64,000 bases of DNA from Phoebastria nigripes (Eukaryota > Chordata > Aves > Procellariiformes > Diomedeidae). The position numbers and the translations under genes are program-made. Below are positions 61,050 through 64,000 of this stretch, in pieces. Numbering within the stretch: the first letter of the stretch is position 1; each line of letters starts with the position of its first letter. The notes under the pieces are model-generated. The model made no database searches. It was not told where the DNA came from and saw only the letters and a list, made by a program, of their open reading frames with translations. The stretch covers positions 1,199,852 through 1,263,851 of the forward strand of contig JAYKAV010000467.1 in assembly GCA_035582835.1 (NCBI GenBank), in the 5' to 3' direction.

Positions 61050-61210
61050 AAAGTGAAAACATAGACTCTAACTTAACTTCTGGCAGTGTTAGCTTTGCTA
61101 ATGACACAGTTCTCTATGAGGGGCCTCAAAACAGAGAATGATTTAACATGCCAAATGAACTTTAATGCTCAGATAAAAAGTAAATGCTCAGCACACTGGG
61201 ACTTTTGTGT
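61050..61210 (+). mobile_element. Possible ancient LINE RT relic (motif C region)
   Basis: One frame reads NIDSNLTSGSVSFANDTVLYE across 61059-61121, recalling the INDLDS-SGSVSKFADDT region of CR1/L2-type RTs, with the first catalytic Asp replaced (FAND at 61094-61105). Stops follow at once. It could be chance, but the wording before and after the motif also fits. Confidence 0.38.
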
Positions 61211-62216
61211 TTGATCCAGTTTCTTATTATTGTTTTACCAGGGCTATTATTTTCTGTGTGAATTTGTATTATTTCTTTTCAAGTTTCATGGGAATTTATA
61301 GGAAACCTGTGATAAATCAGTAGGCTGACACAGTCATTCTATAAAATACCATTTTGTTCCAGTTCATTAATGTTGGAATACTTATTAAATGATGTAGTTA
61401 GTGTTAAGGGATTTCATATACAGCTATGAACTCCTGTGGACTTATCTTCACAACAGGAGACTCCTTAGATAGAAGTATCTGACATTTTCCTAAGGCACTT
61501 TAATTCATCTGAAGTGATGCTTACTATTAAACTATATTTTCCTCCAGTATTTCATTAGTTTAAGTTTACTGAAGTACTTTGAGAGCTTAGGGTGTTCTAA
61601 ATAATAACATGATCATCTAAGAAAAGGGATTAGGGCTTTGCTGAGAATAACTCAATTAACGTTTTTCCGTCTTCTTATTGTGGCCAACACCAGGAAATGA
61701 ATGCTCAGAGTGGAGTGAGGAAAAATTTTTTTAGTGAAATAGTTTGGCAAAAGGTAGGAAGAGTGCAGTAAAATCATGCAAAGGACACGATAACTCTGTC
61801 AAAATTTCTGCTGGAAATTTGGCAGGCCAGCAGACTCTGCAGGACTGTTTCCTGCTTGGGTTCCATGGCAGTCTAATCCAGTGAGCCAGTCTACAATTTT
61901 AACACTGTTTATGATTCCTGTGAAGATAGAATACTTAAAAAATTATGTTCTATGGAGATTCTTAGATTTTAAAAAATCAGTCTAAATTTAAAATTAGAAA
62001 CACAGAATTTATCATGGGCTGGTAATTCTTGTCACTGCACTGACCTACTTAAAATACTGAGATTAAGATTATGTAAATCAGTGATTCAAAATGGAGAGAT
62101 TTGCTGGGATTTTGACCATGAGCTATCATGTGAAATATTGATTACCTCATCTCCTAAAAGATACTAAAGAGCTGGGGCTGGATTAGAAAAGGATAATGAA
62201 CACAGCCTGGGTCAGG

Positions 62217-62234
62217 AAAAAAAAAAAAAAAAAA
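62217..62234. repeat. Poly(A) tract, about 18 bases
   Basis: A run flanked by 'gggtcagg' and 'tcaggtg'. No retrotransposed body can be recognised upstream. Confidence 0.85.
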
Positions 62235-64000
62235 TCAGGTGTATGGTATTAACTACATAAACAAAATGTATAATTAATTGTCACAGTATACTGCTGATAC
62301 CAAGAACTTTATGGACTTTTATCAGTGGATTACTTTATATAGATCTGGAATAATATCTGGACTTGTAACAGTTCATGCTGAAAAACAGCAGGGAAGAAAA
62401 ATTGAGAAGGATACAAAACTTCATGTTTCTGGGTTTAAGACATTTTTTGATTAGGATTAGTAAGACTTGATAGGGATCAGATTTCCTCCAATTTGATTAT
62501 TGCCAGGGTTTTTCTCTACTTGCTTCTGATACATTTTTTGCTGCCCACTGCCCAAGACTGGAATAGCTAACTATAGATCTGGTTTAGTATGGAAATTACA
62601 CCAAGTCATTTCTTTGATAAATGTAGTGTAGATTTTTTTAAAGAAGATGACATTTGCCACATATGTTTTCTTTTGCTTTTATTTTCCATTTTTCCTCTGT
62701 GTGTGTATGGAGATGTATGAATTACAGACAATTCGGAATCACCAGTGGGGGGGGAGTTTACAAATATATGAGCAGCTGCAGTCAAACTCTTAAGGCTATG
62801 CAATGGGAAATTATATGATGATGTCCCAATGTTTTTCAATTAATCTTTAATTTAAATAATCCTCTCACCTTTAGGTCTCAGATGAGCCTCAAAAAAAACC
62901 CTTGCTATTATATGAACACATACTTCCTCTTGGTTTAATGCTGTTCTAATTGAAATGGCTCTTGCTGTACTGCTTCTACCATGAAGACCCAAGCTATGAC
63001 AGAGCTACAGGAGTTACGCTTCAAACTGTTTAAAGAAAGTAGATACTCTTTTCCTAGTACATTTAAAACATCGAAGTTTTTTCTCCTGTCAGTCACGGGC
63101 ATTATAGAAAAGCCAACAATAACAGTTACAGGAATAACTCTGATTTGGTTCTAAAGATTTTTCCTATAGTAAGTTATTGCTGCTAAGGTTATAGAGTACA
63201 TCATAAGTGATGAAAGTACATAGTTAGACAAATGCTAAGGAATGGCAGGGTTTGAAAGAGATTAAAGGCATGTGAAATTAAAGAATTGAGATTGCACAGT
63301 GATGTAACAAATTTATATTTTCAAGAATAAATGGGAAAAAGTTGTGCATAAAGAAAAAACTTAGATGTAGGTTCTTACTCAGAATGGGACAATCAGCTTT
63401 TGCTTGAATCTTACATTTACAGGAAATAATTGTTTTAACTTAAATATCAGTAACCATTACTGTTTTTTCTTGTCAAGAAACTCTAAAAATGAAAATTCAT
63501 CACATTTTAACCTCTTCTTCATGAAAATGCTCCCAATAACATAAATATGCTGATGTATCTAAAACAATGAATGTTTATTATAATGTGAAACTGTCAATAT
63601 AGCATTTAGAGATGCTTGCAGGAGTCCTACATAAATATATTAATGTATTATATAACAGATACTGCTTTTGCCTTCTAATAGGGTTAAGCTGTGGTCTAGA
63701 TAAGCTTTAAAGTGAAGAGGCTGTCTTAAAAAATATTATACATCCCAGCAAGGAGCAGGAAATATATATAAATGCATAAGGTCCTGAGAGTAAGAATGTC
63801 TTCTAGATTTATAGGAGATCTACAAATCTTCTAGATTTTTAAGGAGAGAAAAGATTTGAGACCCCAGAAGGGTCTTGCAAGGCTAACCTTTTTCTTGGTA
63901 CTATAATTTATCTTTTTTAATTATAATTTACCTTTTTACCTATAATGAATATTTACATTCATTATTCTAGCTTTCAGACAATTCTGTAGACAGCATGTAC

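Larger units (their letters stand above)
60196..64000. other. Non-coding stretch to window end
   Basis: AT-rich, mainly unique. Contains a small duplicated word ('tatcactgtaaa' at 60810 and 60829), an ancient RT trace at 61050-61210, an A run at 62217-62234 and a short G run near 62744-62754. No exon was found. Confidence 0.5.

Noticed and set aside
1..64000. CRISPR-like arrays, bacterial operons, tRNA or rRNA genes
   Set aside because: No regularly spaced direct repeats with unique spacers, no Shine-Dalgarno-led gene chains and no tRNA cloverleaf or rRNA words were seen; the window is vertebrate.

Overview
This is a eukaryotic, almost certainly avian, nuclear window. It consists mostly of AT-rich non-coding DNA with interspersed repeats. 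The bird assignment rests on CR1 LINEs ending in the octamer tail typical of avian CR1 (ATTCTATG-like units) and on ERVL-type long terminal repeats of a kind common in bird genomes. There is no bacterial gene organisation, operon, rRNA, tRNA or CRISPR array. Fifteen single or near-adjacent N bases show it is draft assembly sequence. The only host coding segment I can support is a 236-bp internal exon on the minus strand at 21494-21729, with matching splice sites on both sides. The rest of the window therefore reads as introns or flanks of that minus-strand gene. I do not recognise the gene.

Layout. 1-135 is the 3' end of an ERVL-type LTR. 136-12990 is unique AT-rich DNA with one ancient repeat at 11260. 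12990-14162 is a very decayed plus-strand CR1 (RT region). 14163-18112 is unique DNA with a MIR/L2-like relic at 15290. 18113-19003 is a well-preserved minus-strand CR1. The exon lies at 21494-21729. An old minus-strand CR1 occupies 23939-24750, and a solo LTR with a perfect 5-bp target duplication occupies 25698-26268.

The structural centre is 28540-37741: a 5'-truncated, env-less ERVL provirus in plus orientation (gag, protease, RT, RNase H, integrase, polypurine tract, 3' LTR). Its integrase is broken by two head-to-tail CR1 copies (32081-36137). The second CR1 is itself split inside its RT domain by a minus-strand solo LTR of the same ERVL family (34403-34993), which carries an expanded CAG/AAT repeat. 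This nesting gives an order of events: provirus, then CR1s, then a later wave of the same LTR family.

Downstream are a truncated LTR (39378-39757), an ancient CR1/L3-like RT relic (42641-42920), and a short CR1 with a 47-bp internal tandem duplication (43099-43440). These are followed by a plus-strand LTR with an intact CRE/CCAAT/TATA-like promoter (47305-47838) and a minus-strand CR1 lacking its RT domain (48943-50612). From 50.6 kb to the end the DNA is AT-rich and mostly unique, with a 165-bp GGAA/GGGA tract at 58449 and one more CR1 at 59735-60195.

No transposon-encoded protein here looks functional: the ORFs carry stops, frameshifts, insertions or mutated catalytic residues. I found no convincing undescribed biological system. 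The most informative items are the nested stack with loss of the integrase core, the CR1 with a clean RT deletion, the LTR promoter with a surviving CRE, and the unassigned exon.
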